This document shows, piece by piece, positions 20,300 to 29,225 of a stretch of DNA of 64,000 nucleotides. The stretch's first letter is position 1. Every line of letters starts with the position of its first letter. Source of the DNA: [Synechococcus] sp. NIES-970 (GTDB taxonomy: Bacteria; Cyanobacteriota; Cyanobacteriia; Cyanobacteriales; MRBY01); assembly GCA_002356215.1 (NCBI GenBank), contig AP017959.1, forward strand, positions 2,310,195 to 2,374,194, written 5' to 3'. The notes under the pieces were generated by a model that did no database searches, was not told where the DNA came from, and saw only the letters and a list, made by a program, of their open reading frames with translations. A program made the position numbers and the translations under genes.

Positions 20300-20465
20300 C
20301 CGCCATGAAAAAGAGGGGATAAATTTCCCCTCCGTGGTTATCACCTTTGAGCTTATTTTTAAGCATTTGATTGCGTTTTTTCAGTTGTCGCTGCCGGGCA
20401 GAACCGCCTTTTCCTTTGTCATTGCGACCCCGACGGCGGGGGCTTTCCCAACTTTTGATGCGCAT
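20286..20465 (-). CDS. Small basic protein, unknown function
   Basis: 59 residues, very rich in Lys and Arg in the first 45 ([35 protein letters not shown]), then a short hydrophobic end. The ATG I chose has AAGGAGG five bases upstream, one of the best ribosome-binding sites in the window, which is the main reason to believe the gene. The upstream extension of the frame lacks this support. It converges with the topoisomerase gene and their ends overlap by 14 bases. Such proteins often bind nucleic acid; that is inference. Confidence 0.55.
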   Translation of the reverse strand: MRIKSWESPRRRGRNDKGKGGSARQRQLKKRNQMLKNKLKGDNHGGEIYPLFFMAVRSH

Positions 20466-20601
20466 TGCCGCCTCCTTGGATGACTGAGCTTCTATATATT
20501 CTGACGATAGCACAATTATTTACGGTGCTCGGAATTTTTGGGATGCTCAAAAATCAGAACTTTCCGCCTATGATGAAAATCACGTTGTCCCGTGGGAGCC
20601 T

Positions 20602-21393
20602 ATGTTGCGATCGCTTTGCCGAAAAGCCCTGATTTTACTGACGACCTACTACGCCTACATGGTGGAGTATCGGGCTGAATTATTTTTCTGGGTACTGAAT
20701 TCCTCGCTGCCAATCATTCTCTTAGGGGTCTGGACCGAAGCCTCCCAGCAGGTGGAGTTACCCCTATCGGCGATCGACTTTGCCCGCTACTTTATCGCTG
20801 TCTTTTTTATCCGTCAACTGACCCTAGTGTGGGTCATCTGGGAATTTGAAAAAGAAGTATCCCAAGGAAAATTATCCTTCGCGCTGCTCCAACCCATCGA
20901 CCCAGTCTGGCGACATTTTGCCAGCCATGTGGCTGAGCGCTTTGCCCGTCTCCCCTTTAGCATTGCCCTTGTCTTTCTCTTTTTTCTTCTCTATCCCGAC
21001 GCCTTTTGGGTTCCTAGTGTCACCCAAATCTTTTTTTGTATTTTGACGGCGGCGATCGCCTTTTGTCTGCGCTTCCTCTTACAGTACACCTTCGCTATGA
21101 CCGCTTTTTGGGTAGAGCGAGCGAGTGCGATCGAACAAATCTGGTTTTTGTTTTATATCTTTCTTTCTGGCTACATCGCCCCCCTCGAAACCTTTCCGCC
21201 CCTCATGAAAGAAATTGCCCTGCTGACGCCCTTTCCCTATGTGGTGTATTTTCCGGCGGCAATCCTGATGGGGCTTCCTGTCCGCCTCGTTGAAGGGTTT
21301 ATCGTGATGGGAGTGTGGAGTCTCATTTTCTATGGCCTAAACCGCTACTTTTGGCGCAAAGGCCTGAAGCACTACTCCGGTATGGGAGCCTAA
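20602..21393 (+). CDS. ABC-2 type transporter permease (DUF990/ABC2_membrane_6-like)
   Basis: 263 residues with about six membrane segments and a conserved stretch FEKEVSQGKLSFALLQPIDP after the second one, typical of the ABC-2 family permeases that work as pairs with a separate ATPase. The ATPase and second permease are not adjacent, so the rest of the complex must be encoded elsewhere. GGGAG lies close before the ATG. The substrate is unknown. It is followed after about 100 bases by psb34. Confidence 0.8.
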   Translation: MLRSLCRKALILLTTYYAYMVEYRAELFFWVLNSSLPIILLGVWTEASQQVELPLSAIDFARYFIAVFFIRQLTLVWVIWEFEKEVSQGKLSFALLQPIDPVWRHFASHVAERFARLPFSIALVFLFFLLYPDAFWVPSVTQIFFCILTAAIAFCLRFLLQYTFAMTAFWVERASAIEQIWFLFYIFLSGYIAPLETFPPLMKEIALLTPFPYVVYFPAAILMGLPVRLVEGFIVMGVWSLIFYGLNRYFWRKGLKHYSGMGA

Positions 21394-21469
21394 GAAACTT
21401 AACTTTTGTTGAGTTTTGTTGATACCGATAAAGCCAGATTCCTATGATGATCGCAACCCCTAGCAGGTT

Positions 21470-21482
21470 AACAATTGACGAC
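21470..21482 (+). promoter_or_regulatory. Leader motif AACAATTGACGAC of psb34
   Basis: Identical to the 13-base motif before nblA, here ending 17 bases before the psb34 ATG and just upstream of AAGGAG. CCCCTA is found a short distance upstream in both. Function unknown. Confidence 0.4.
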
Positions 21483-21499
21483 ATTATAAGGAGCTATTA

Positions 21500-21673
21500 A
21501 TGCGCTATCTAGAAGATGAAGACGGCAAGCTAAATAACTTTGCCATGGAGCCCAAAATGTACCAAGCAGAGCCTAAAACGGGTGACGACCAGAAAAATTT
21601 GCTGATTTTGGGTATTTTAGGTGGAGCATTAGTGGTGGCCTTGATTGGGGTGACTTTCCTAATTTCCAACTAG
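21500..21673 (+). CDS. psb34: Photosystem II assembly protein Psb34 (ssl1498 family)
   Basis: 57 residues. The pattern LNNFAMEPKMYQAEP near the N-terminus and one C-terminal membrane segment (about 34-55, NLLILGILGGALVVALIG) match the small cyanobacterial family that includes Psb34. In Thermosynechococcus, Psb34 is found on photosystem II assembly intermediates containing CP47. AAGGAG lies seven bases before the ATG. The frame is short and easily missed, but the family pattern and the ribosome-binding site support it. A weak hairpin (CCGAC/GTCGG) follows the stop. Confidence 0.85.
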   Translation: MRYLEDEDGKLNNFAMEPKMYQAEPKTGDDQKNLLILGILGGALVVALIGVTFLISN

Positions 21674-21861
21674 AAAACGTGGCACCCCAGGTGTAATATT
21701 TCAGATCCGACTCTGGCTGGTGTCGGTCTTTACTACCTGCCTCATCCCAAGGCTGAAAAATGATGCTCCCATTGTCCCAGGGCATATCGCCGCCAGAGAA
21801 AGATAAAAGCACAAAGACACAGGCTAAAATAGGGTCTGCCATTTGTAAGCCCCTGAATGAA

Positions 21862-22758
21862 ATGAACGATTTTGTTGTCATTACCTTTTACAAATTTTTT
21901 GACTTTCCCGACTACAAAGAGCGGCAACAATCTATTTTTCATTTCGCCGAAAGCCAAGGCATTATCGGCACAATTCTCCTGGCCCATGAGGGGATTAATG
22001 CGACCATTGCAGGCACCCAAACGGCCCTCGATGCTATGGTCGATTTTCTCCATCGAGACGATCGCCTCGCAGATTTGACTTACAAAGTTTCTTTGGCTCC
22101 GAAGCAACCTTTTAAGCGCTTGAAGGTCAAACTCAAGCGAGAAATTGTCACCCTCGGTCAGCCCAATGTTGACCCGAGTAGTATTGTGGGCACTTACATC
22201 GACCCCAAAGATTGGAACAAGTTAATTCAAGATCCTGAGGTGATCCTCATCGATACCCGAAATGATTACGAAGTGGGTATTGGCACATTTCAGGGGGCGA
22301 TCAACCCCCGGACGAAAACTTTCCGAGAATTTCCTGAATATGTCGCCCAAAATCTAGACCCGGAGAAGCATTCCAAGGTGGCGATGTTCTGCACCGGGGG
22401 TATTCGTTGTGAAAAAGCCACTGCCTATCTACTCGACCAAGGGTTCCAAGAGGTTTATCACCTCAAGGGGGGAATTTTGAAATATCTTGAAGAAATTCCT
22501 GTTGAAGCCAGTCTCTGGGAGGGGGAATGCTTTGTTTTTGATGAACGAGTGACCGTAAAGCATGGCCTCGAAACAGGCCAATATGAGCTATGTTATGCCT
22601 GCGGCCACCCCATTGACGAGGAAGATAAGGCTTCTAATACTTATGAGATTGGTATTTCTTGTCCCTATTGTATTGAAGCGCTTACCCCCGAACGGCGATC
22701 GCGTTTCGAGGCAAAATGGCAGCAGCGACAGCAGATGAGGGCTCACCAAGCCAGTTAG
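21862..22758 (+). CDS. trhO: tRNA uridine(34) 5-hydroxylase TrhO (rhodanese family)
   Basis: 298 residues from the ATG beginning MNDFVV; the frame stays open 34 codons further upstream but the family starts here. An N-terminal acylphosphatase-like part is followed by a rhodanese domain with the active-site loop FCTGGIRCEKA (Cys177), and a C-terminal Cys-rich part (CYACGHP, CPYC). TrhO uses molecular oxygen to make 5-hydroxyuridine at the wobble base of some tRNAs. It is a soluble cytoplasmic protein. It follows psb34 on the same strand with about 190 bases between. Confidence 0.88.
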   Translation: MNDFVVITFYKFFDFPDYKERQQSIFHFAESQGIIGTILLAHEGINATIAGTQTALDAMVDFLHRDDRLADLTYKVSLAPKQPFKRLKVKLKREIVTLGQPNVDPSSIVGTYIDPKDWNKLIQDPEVILIDTRNDYEVGIGTFQGAINPRTKTFREFPEYVAQNLDPEKHSKVAMFCTGGIRCEKATAYLLDQGFQEVYHLKGGILKYLEEIPVEASLWEGECFVFDERVTVKHGLETGQYELCYACGHPIDEEDKASNTYEIGISCPYCIEALTPERRSRFEAKWQQRQQMRAHQAS

Positions 22759-23010
22759 GTCGTCAAGGAATCCACAGCAGAATTGGGGAACTTCTCGACT
22801 ACAATGGGGCTAATTCACTGTCAGCATTCATGATTTAAGCGACGCAAATTGTTAATTGTTCGGCCATTACCTTAGTTTGAGACTAGGCGATCGCCAGCAA
22901 TTAGCGCTGAAATGACTAATCACCTTACATTCACCTGCAAAAGTATGCCACAACTGCATCTTTCCCACTCGACCCCCCGCGAACAAACTGCAAATGCCCA
23001 AGGAGCAACG

Positions 23011-23781
23011 ATGCCAATGGGAGATGCAAACATGGGTGGAATGATGCCGGATTTAGATTTGGCGAGCGTGAATGAAACCTTAATGAAGGCCACAGCGGCA
23101 GAAGTGGTTCAATGGGCGGCGAAAACCTTCTCTGAAGGACTGATCATGAGTACCAGTTTTGGCATTCAGTCAGCGGTAATGCTCCATTTGGTCACCCAAA
23201 TCATTCCTGATATTCCCATCGTCTGGATTGACACAGGCTATCTTCCTGAAGCCACCTACCGTTTTGCAGAGGAGTTGAGCGATCGCCTCCATCTCAATCT
23301 CAAAGTTTATCAATCCCCCCTCAGCCCCGCTCGGATGGAAGCCCTTTACGGCAAACTCTGGGAACAAGAAGATGTAGAAGCGTTTAATCGCTATGACTAC
23401 ATCCGCAAAGTTGAACCCATGCAACGGGCTCTCCAGGAGCTTCAGGCCAAAGCTTGGTTAGCTGGACTCCGTAAAGGTCAAACCGATCATCGCCAAACTC
23501 TCGGTTATGTAGCCAAGCAGGGCAAACAATATAAAGTTCACCCGATTCTGACCTGGACTGCTAAGGATGTCTATGAATACCTAATGGCCCATGATTTGCC
23601 CTACCATCCCTACTTTGATAAAGGGTACGTCACTGTGGGAGATTGGCATTCTAGTCGCCCCCTCATGGCAGGGGATGAAAGCGAGCGCGATACCCGTTTC
23701 CGGGGCCTCAAACAGGAATGCGGCCTCCATTTGCCCAGTACCTCAGAGGAAGCCCAGAGCTTAGATTCTAGTGGTCTTTAG
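23011..23781 (+). CDS. cysH: Phosphoadenylyl-sulfate reductase CysH
   Basis: 256 residues. PAPS-reductase fold with the P-loop-like [10 protein letters not shown], the [14 protein letters not shown] motif, and the catalytic ECGLH near the C-terminus (Cys237). The paired Cys motifs that hold an iron-sulfur cluster in APS reductases are missing, so the substrate should be PAPS. It makes sulfite in sulfate assimilation. I chose the ATG with AAGGAG five bases upstream; the frame is open 33 codons earlier, but that extension shows no family similarity. A further start at MPDLDL is possible. Confidence 0.88.
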   Translation: MPMGDANMGGMMPDLDLASVNETLMKATAAEVVQWAAKTFSEGLIMSTSFGIQSAVMLHLVTQIIPDIPIVWIDTGYLPEATYRFAEELSDRLHLNLKVYQSPLSPARMEALYGKLWEQEDVEAFNRYDYIRKVEPMQRALQELQAKAWLAGLRKGQTDHRQTLGYVAKQGKQYKVHPILTWTAKDVYEYLMAHDLPYHPYFDKGYVTVGDWHSSRPLMAGDESERDTRFRGLKQECGLHLPSTSEEAQSLDSSGL

Positions 23782-23853
23782 GCAGTTATTTGCACAACTC
23801 CCCATGACAGAGTCCACGGTAAGACATTGTTGATGGGAAAAACCCGACACAAA

Positions 23854-23883
23854 AAAGAGCGGCTCAAATTTGGGCCGCTCTTT
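23854..23883 (-). terminator. Terminator between cysH and rplI
   Basis: AAAGAGCGGC pairs with GCCGCTCTTT over ten positions around a ten-base loop. On the minus strand the stem runs into six Ts, so it should end rplI 41 bases after its stop. On the plus strand there are three Ts, and it may also serve cysH. Confidence 0.82.
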
Positions 23884-23923
23884 GGCATTATTAAAAGGTT
23901 TAGGCGTGATTTAGGCGTGTTTC

Positions 23924-24382
23924 CTAGAGGGAAATAACGTCGAACTGAACCGTTGCCGTCACTTCTGGGTGGAGCTTGACCTGGGCCTCATAGGTGCCAG
24001 TTTTGCCAATTTCAGGCAGGGTGATGCCACGGCGATCGACCTCTTGGCCAGCTCTTTCTTTGATAGCATCGGCGATATCTTGGGTGGTGACGGTCCCGAA
24101 GATTTGGTTTTCTTCACCTACCTGCTTGCGGATGATCAGCTTGCCAACGGTCTTGAGGGCTACTTTACGTCCTTCAGCCTCTTGGAGCTCAGCCAACAGC
24201 CGTTGACGTTCTTTTTCGCGGCGCTGTTCAACTTGACGCAGAATGCCGGGGGTGGCAAGGGAGGCAATGCCTTGGGGGAGAAGGTAGTTGCGGGCGTAGC
24301 CGGGAGCAACTTCAACGAGGTCACCGTTGTTGCCTAGCTTGCGCACGTCCTGCTTGAGGACTACCTGTAAACGCTTACTCAT
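23924..24382 (-). CDS. rplI: 50S ribosomal protein L9
   Basis: 152 residues, normal size. The N-terminal RNA-binding domain is typical: [20 protein letters not shown] followed by [13 protein letters not shown], then the long helix (about 50-75, rich in Glu, Arg and Lys) and the C-terminal domain. L9 binds 23S rRNA at the base of the L1 stalk and affects reading-frame maintenance. It is encoded alone here with its own terminator. Confidence 0.97.
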   Translation of the reverse strand: MSKRLQVVLKQDVRKLGNNGDLVEVAPGYARNYLLPQGIASLATPGILRQVEQRREKERQRLLAELQEAEGRKVALKTVGKLIIRKQVGEENQIFGTVTTQDIADAIKERAGQEVDRRGITLPEIGKTGTYEAQVKLHPEVTATVQFDVISL

Positions 24383-24515
24383 AATATTGACAGAATAATT
24401 TTTTCTATAGAAATCTGTGGGCTTCCAGAACTTTAAATTCTACAAGTTCAGGGATTGTTTAGGCAAATGGTTTGCTTCGCTAGGATCGATCGCCAAGGAT
24501 AGATCTGCACTAGGT

Positions 24516-26003
24516 TTATGCATCTGTCAATTGTTGACGTTGCTTGCGGCGCTGCTTATTGCGGTACATTTTTTCATCAACCTGAGCGAGTAATTTCTCC
24601 AGGGAAGCATGGGGCGGAAATTCACCATAGCTGGCGTAACCGATGCTGATTGACAGTTTATAGGGCCGGTGTTGTTGCTGATTAAAGGAGGCGATCGCCT
24701 CTTTTAACCGCTGGCAAATCAAATCTGCCTCTGCCTGGGGAACAGGGGCAAAACTTGTAAATTCATCACCCCCCAGTCGGGCCACAATATCAGCCCGGCG
24801 GAAGCAACTCTGGAGAATTTTTGCCGCATCAGTAATCACGCGATCACCAACCCCGTGACCAAGGCGGTCATTAATGTCCTTGAGATTATCGACATCAAAG
24901 AAAAAGAGAGAAAAAGGCAATTGCTGTCGCTCAATCAAAGATAATTCTTGTTCGACAAGCATAAAGAAACCCCGGCGATTATAGACCCCTGTCAATTCAT
25001 CCGTAAGGGACAATTGCCGGATGCGATTTTCTGCCTTTTTTCGTTCCTGAACCTCTTGGCGTAATTTTTGATTGAGTCGATCTAGCTCCTGGGTGCGCTC
25101 TTGAATTTGTTGTTCCAAAAAACTCACCAGCCCATACATTTCATTTTGGTTCATCGCTTCCAAAAGACTCGATTGCGTCACGAGGCCAAGCAATTCGTGC
25201 TGATCCCCAACAACGACCAAACGATGGGTTTGGTGTTTCTCCATCAACTGCTTCGCTTCCACAAGGGAGTGTTGCACGGGGATTTTTACCGGCCGGGTCA
25301 TGGCTTGCTCCGCCGTTATTTTTTTCAGATCGAGGCCGAGGCAGCGCAGATGTAAAATATCCTGCTCCGTCACAAGACCTAGGGGGAACCACCCTTGCTC
25401 AAGGGTGGGGTGTGCTTTGACCACCACAATCGAGCCTACCCGCGCTTTCATCATGACCTGGGCCAAATGCCAAATGGACTGGTCCGGCAGGGCACGCACA
25501 ATATCTCTGGCCATTACCTCAGTGACAAAGCGCAGTCGCAGAAGATGGACTGGCTCGATCACACTGCGCAATAAACGGTGGGTAATTAAACCAAAAAGAT
25601 GTCCCTGGGCATCAAGCACCGGCAGGTGACGAATGCGATGCTTATGCAGTAGCTGGGCAATAGTCAGGGGGGTCAAATTCTCGTTCCAAGTCACAGAAAC
25701 GATCGCCGTTGTCATAATCTGACTGAGGGTAAGTCGCTGCCAGTTTTCACTCTGCACAACCCACTTCAACAAATCCCGTTCCGTGACGATCCCTTGGAGC
25801 TTTGGCCCGGCCATCACCAAAATACAACTGGCGCGACTACTACTAATTTCTAAGGCATTACCGGCCTTGTCCTGGAGCTCGCAGGTTGGCTTTATACTGG
25901 CCATGGCATTGGCCGCTTCACTCAATGTGGTCTCTGGACCAAGGACAATGGGATCCTTGAGGAGGCATTTTTCGAGGGATTTTTGGGACGTCAGGTCAAG
26001 CAT
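24516..26003 (-). CDS. CBS-domain diguanylate cyclase (GGDEF)
   Basis: 495 residues from the ATG beginning MLDLTSQ; the frame is open 24 codons upstream. Four CBS-like repeats fill about residues 1-300 (for example VTERDLL, GLITHRLL, GLVTEQDIL, GLVTQSSLL). A coiled coil follows (about 305-340), then a GGDEF domain with the signature at 411-415. The inhibitory-site motif RxxD (RRAD) lies upstream at the usual distance, so feedback inhibition is likely. No EAL domain is present. It should make cyclic di-GMP from GTP, with CBS pairs sensing adenine nucleotides. It is soluble and alone on its strand. Confidence 0.9.
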   Translation of the reverse strand: MLDLTSQKSLEKCLLKDPIVLGPETTLSEAANAMASIKPTCELQDKAGNALEISSSRASCILVMAGPKLQGIVTERDLLKWVVQSENWQRLTLSQIMTTAIVSVTWNENLTPLTIAQLLHKHRIRHLPVLDAQGHLFGLITHRLLRSVIEPVHLLRLRFVTEVMARDIVRALPDQSIWHLAQVMMKARVGSIVVVKAHPTLEQGWFPLGLVTEQDILHLRCLGLDLKKITAEQAMTRPVKIPVQHSLVEAKQLMEKHQTHRLVVVGDQHELLGLVTQSSLLEAMNQNEMYGLVSFLEQQIQERTQELDRLNQKLRQEVQERKKAENRIRQLSLTDELTGVYNRRGFFMLVEQELSLIERQQLPFSLFFFDVDNLKDINDRLGHGVGDRVITDAAKILQSCFRRADIVARLGGDEFTSFAPVPQAEADLICQRLKEAIASFNQQQHRPYKLSISIGYASYGEFPPHASLEKLLAQVDEKMYRNKQRRKQRQQLTDA

Positions 26004-26176
26004 AGATGGCGATCGCAAAAATGGTTTATTAAAACCTATGGCAAATGGCAATCCTGAACACCGTATAAACATCAATGTCTGTGAGGACGGTGATCATCGG
26101 CTTTATCTCTCTACCATCATAGGAGGGCGACCAGCGGCAGCGGCCCTTTGGTAATGAATCTTGAATCCGCCGCCGC

Positions 26177-27232
26177 TTATTCTTCTGGCAAATCAGATTC
26201 ATCAGGAGACTCATTCAGGCTGACTGGGGTTTGCTGTGCCTTGAGATCGTCGAGCACATCCCAGATATGTTGTAACAACTGATCTAAACCCGTGCGGGAT
26301 ACTGCCGAAATTGTAAAAATTTTTGCCGTGGTTAGTTGTTGTAGCTCTTCCGTAATGAAATCGGCAAATTCGCGATCGCCTGTATCCAATTTATTCAGGG
26401 CAATAATCTGGGGCAGCTCAGGCAAACCCCGACCATAGGCCACCAATTCCCGTTGAATCGTCTGGTAATTTTGCAGCGGATCCTCCGCATTGAGATCAAC
26501 AAGGTGAACAAGGATTTTTGTCCGTTCGATGTGCCGTAAAAATTCATGACCCAGGCCGACCCCTTGGTGGGCACCCTCGATTAACCCAGGGATATCAGCA
26601 AACACCGTGCCATCCCCCGTGGGCCGTCGCACAACACCAAGGTTCGGAATCAAAGTAGTGAAAGGATAAGCGCCAATTTTTGGCCGGGCTGCTGACAGTG
26701 CAGAAATCAATGTTGATTTGCCCGCATTAGGAAGACCAATAATACCCACCTCTGCCAAGAGTTTTAGCTCCAGGCGCAGTTGTTTAATTTCTCCTTCTAA
26801 CCCAGGCAGGGCATATTCGGGGGCGCGGTTCTTGTTGCTGAGAAAATGCTTATTACCGAGGCCACCTTTACCCCCCTGCGCCACGCAAAAGGTTTGGCCA
26901 TGGAAGATCAAATCGCCAATTTCTTCATCGGTTTCGCGGTCGTAGATCACCGTCCCACAGGGCACATCTACAATCAAATCTTCCCCAGAAGCGCCCGTAC
27001 AATTGTTCGGGCCACCCCGCTCCCCATCCGGCGCCTTAAAGGTGCGCGCGTAACGAAAATCCAGTAGAGTTTGTAAGTTTTCTTCGGCCCGAAAGATCAC
27101 TGAGCCGCCCCAACCGCCGTTGCCCCCGGCAGGCCCCCCGGCAGGGACATATTTTTCGCGACGAAAGGCAACGATGCCGTCCCCCCCTTTTCCGGCGATG
27201 ACTTCGATTTCGGCGTGGTCGATAAATTGCAT
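26177..27232 (-). CDS. obg: GTPase Obg/CgtA
   Basis: 351 residues. The N-terminal Obg fold is Gly-rich (KGGDGIVAFRREKYVPAGGPAGGNGGWGG region), followed by the GTPase domain with the P-loop GLPNAGKST, the switch DIPGLIEGAHQGVGLG and NKLD. The variable C-terminus is short and acidic. Obg binds the 50S subunit and is needed for ribosome assembly and growth control. It is 173 bases upstream of the CBS-GGDEF gene in the same direction. Confidence 0.95.
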   Translation of the reverse strand: MQFIDHAEIEVIAGKGGDGIVAFRREKYVPAGGPAGGNGGWGGSVIFRAEENLQTLLDFRYARTFKAPDGERGGPNNCTGASGEDLIVDVPCGTVIYDRETDEEIGDLIFHGQTFCVAQGGKGGLGNKHFLSNKNRAPEYALPGLEGEIKQLRLELKLLAEVGIIGLPNAGKSTLISALSAARPKIGAYPFTTLIPNLGVVRRPTGDGTVFADIPGLIEGAHQGVGLGHEFLRHIERTKILVHLVDLNAEDPLQNYQTIQRELVAYGRGLPELPQIIALNKLDTGDREFADFITEELQQLTTAKIFTISAVSRTGLDQLLQHIWDVLDDLKAQQTPVSLNESPDESDLPEE

Positions 27233-27394
27233 GGGGAAAATATAGAAATGGATAGTTTCGGGGCAATCAGTTATTATAACCCGCTGTCTTTTATTCGTTA
27301 GTGAATTCTTTGTGGGGTCATGGGTGTTGTCCCGCGGGGAAAAAAAGACCTGTTATCCTATAGAAAATTTTGCCATTGCCAATGGGGGAAATCC

Positions 27395-27853
27395 ATGGAA
27401 CGACGCAACGTTATTATCAGTTTCTTGGCGGGCTGTTTATGGTTATGTTTGGGGTTATTTCCCTTTAGTCAGGCGATCGCCCTCACACCGATTCAGTTGT
27501 CTGATTTGAGCTATGAGCGATGTCCCCCAGAGATGCAGGGCATTGTCACGAGTGGGTCGAGCGAAGATGCAAATTGCTTCATGATTAAGGGGAAAGCAAA
27601 CAATACGTCAGGGAAATATATTGTCGATGCGGACGTGTTTGGTCGCATCTACGATGCAACGGGATCCCCCACCTTTGAAAATCGGGGCCGGGTTGGGACT
27701 ATTTTAGAAGTCCCGCCAGGGGTCAGCGATTTTCAGATCCCGGTATCAGTGGCAGCCAATCAGCCGGAACCGCTCCAATTAAAGCAATTCAAGGCATCCG
27801 GTTTTACTTCCCAGGTGCGTCCCTTCTACTATGATAACGAGGATGCAGAATAA
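27395..27853 (+). CDS. Secreted protein of unknown function
   Basis: 152 residues. The start chosen gives a good signal peptide (MERRNVIISFLAGCLWLCLG, ending near SQAIA), and GGGGGAA lies just upstream. The mature part is soluble, with two cysteines (ERCPPEM and DANCFMI) that could form a disulfide, and looks beta-rich. It is probably periplasmic or thylakoid-lumenal. The family was not recognised. Its last 23 bases overlap the start of the DppC-like permease in another frame, so the two are likely co-transcribed. Confidence 0.7.
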   Translation: MERRNVIISFLAGCLWLCLGLFPFSQAIALTPIQLSDLSYERCPPEMQGIVTSGSSEDANCFMIKGKANNTSGKYIVDADVFGRIYDATGSPTFENRGRVGTILEVPPGVSDFQIPVSVAANQPEPLQLKQFKASGFTSQVRPFYYDNEDAE

Positions 27854-28718
27854 TTCCCGTGGTTGGCGACGGTTTCGACAGAATCGCCTGGCGGTGCTCG
27901 GTGCCATTGTACTGGGGGCGATCGCCCTCTTGATTTTTGTTTTCCCCCTGATTTATACAACCCCCATCGACGGTATTGACTTTGTCAGCAGCGCCGCCCC
28001 ACCCAGTTGGCAGCATCCCTTCGGCACGGATGATTTGGGCCAGGATCAATTGGCACGGGTACTCTTTGGCGGCAAGATTTCTTTGGCAGTGGGCTTGGCG
28101 GCGATGGTGGTCGCGATTATTTTTGGCACGATCATCGGGGCGATCGCCGGCTTTTATGGCGGCTGGCTTGACCAATTATTGATGCGGATTACAGATCTAT
28201 TTCTCTCCTTACCCCAATTGCCACTCCTGTTGCTTATCGTCTACCTCTTTCGAGAAAAAATGCGGGCGATCGCCGGGGCCCAGTGGGGCACGTTTAGCTT
28301 GGTGGTGGTAGTCATTGGTGGTTTAAATTGGATGGCGATCGCCCGTCTAGTGCGCGCCCAATGTCTCAGTCTCAAAACCCGCGAATTTATCACTGCTGCC
28401 CGGGCGATGGGTGCCAATCCCCTGCGGATCTTAACAGCACATATTTTGCCGAATCTCATCAGTCTAATTGCCGTAGCTGCAACCCTCTCCGTGAGCAATG
28501 CCATCATCACCGAATCAACCCTCAGTTTTCTGGGCTTGGGTTTTCCGCCAGATATTCCCACCTGGGGACGGATGCTCTATGACGCTCAAAATTTCGTCAC
28601 CACTGCTCCCCACATGGCCTTATTTCCTGGCTTAGCGATTTTTTTGACTGTGCTGAGTTTGAACTACCTTGGAGATGGCCTCCGGGATGCCTCCGACCCC
28701 AAAAGCAACTCCCATTAA
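27831..28718 (+). CDS. ABC transporter permease, DppC/OppC-like
   Basis: 295 residues with an N-terminal cytoplasmic arginine-rich part, about six membrane segments and the binding-protein-dependent permease loop near REFITAARAMGANPLRILTAHILPN. The sequence HPFGTDDLGQDQLARVLFGG after the first segment is typical of DppC/OppC. Partner DppB-like permease, ATPases and substrate-binding protein are not in the neighbourhood; the protein may share subunits made elsewhere. A peptide or nickel substrate is possible, but cannot be told. The start overlaps the preceding gene; an ATG four codons later is an alternative. Confidence 0.85.
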   Translation: MITRMQNNSRGWRRFRQNRLAVLGAIVLGAIALLIFVFPLIYTTPIDGIDFVSSAAPPSWQHPFGTDDLGQDQLARVLFGGKISLAVGLAAMVVAIIFGTIIGAIAGFYGGWLDQLLMRITDLFLSLPQLPLLLLIVYLFREKMRAIAGAQWGTFSLVVVVIGGLNWMAIARLVRAQCLSLKTREFITAARAMGANPLRILTAHILPNLISLIAVAATLSVSNAIITESTLSFLGLGFPPDIPTWGRMLYDAQNFVTTAPHMALFPGLAIFLTVLSLNYLGDGLRDASDPKSNSH

Positions 28719-28744
28719 GCACCAGCGTCGCCGATTTTTCTCAC

Positions 28745-29026
28745 ATGACATCAACCATGGCAAAGAAGCAAAAACAGCGTTTTCCCCATCTCCTTGGCTC
28801 CAAATGGACCGCCACCCAAAAAACCTTCGGTTGGCGACATTTTCAAGTGATGAATCGCCGTCACGAAGGGAAGTGGATTTTTGCCGAACTGGTTTCCTCT
28901 TGTGATCCCGATACCCGGTTCTGGATCAATGCCAAACAACTCAAAGATCAAACCCTTTGGGAAGCTGGCTGGAAAACCCTCGAAGAAATGAATCAGCCCC
29001 CCGAAAATCCATTTTGGCAAGACTAA
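28745..29026 (+). CDS. TIGR02450-type Trp-rich small protein
   Basis: 93 residues with seven tryptophans. The pattern GSKWTATQKTFGWRHFQV, then FAELVSSCDPDTRFWI, LKDQTLWEAGWKTLEEM matches the conserved tryptophan-rich family seen in cyanobacteria and some marine bacteria; the function is unknown. The start is either of two methionines four codons apart. It follows the permease by 26 bases and may be part of its transcript. The basic N-terminus (AKKQKQR) and absence of membrane segments suggest a soluble protein. Confidence 0.78.
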   Translation: MTSTMAKKQKQRFPHLLGSKWTATQKTFGWRHFQVMNRRHEGKWIFAELVSSCDPDTRFWINAKQLKDQTLWEAGWKTLEEMNQPPENPFWQD

Positions 29027-29225
29027 AAATAAGAAAAAGACCAGGCGATCGCCCTAGGTGCAGATCTCCCCAAGAGACGATTTCAGATCCTAGACGCCAG
29101 TGAACAAACATAATAAAATCCAAAAGTTATAATTTAGCCTTCTAGAGATCCTAGGGACACAGCCAAGCGCCGGTGGTCTCAGATCTAAAGAATCAAACAC
29201 ACAACAGATAGGGGTCAGCGCACAA

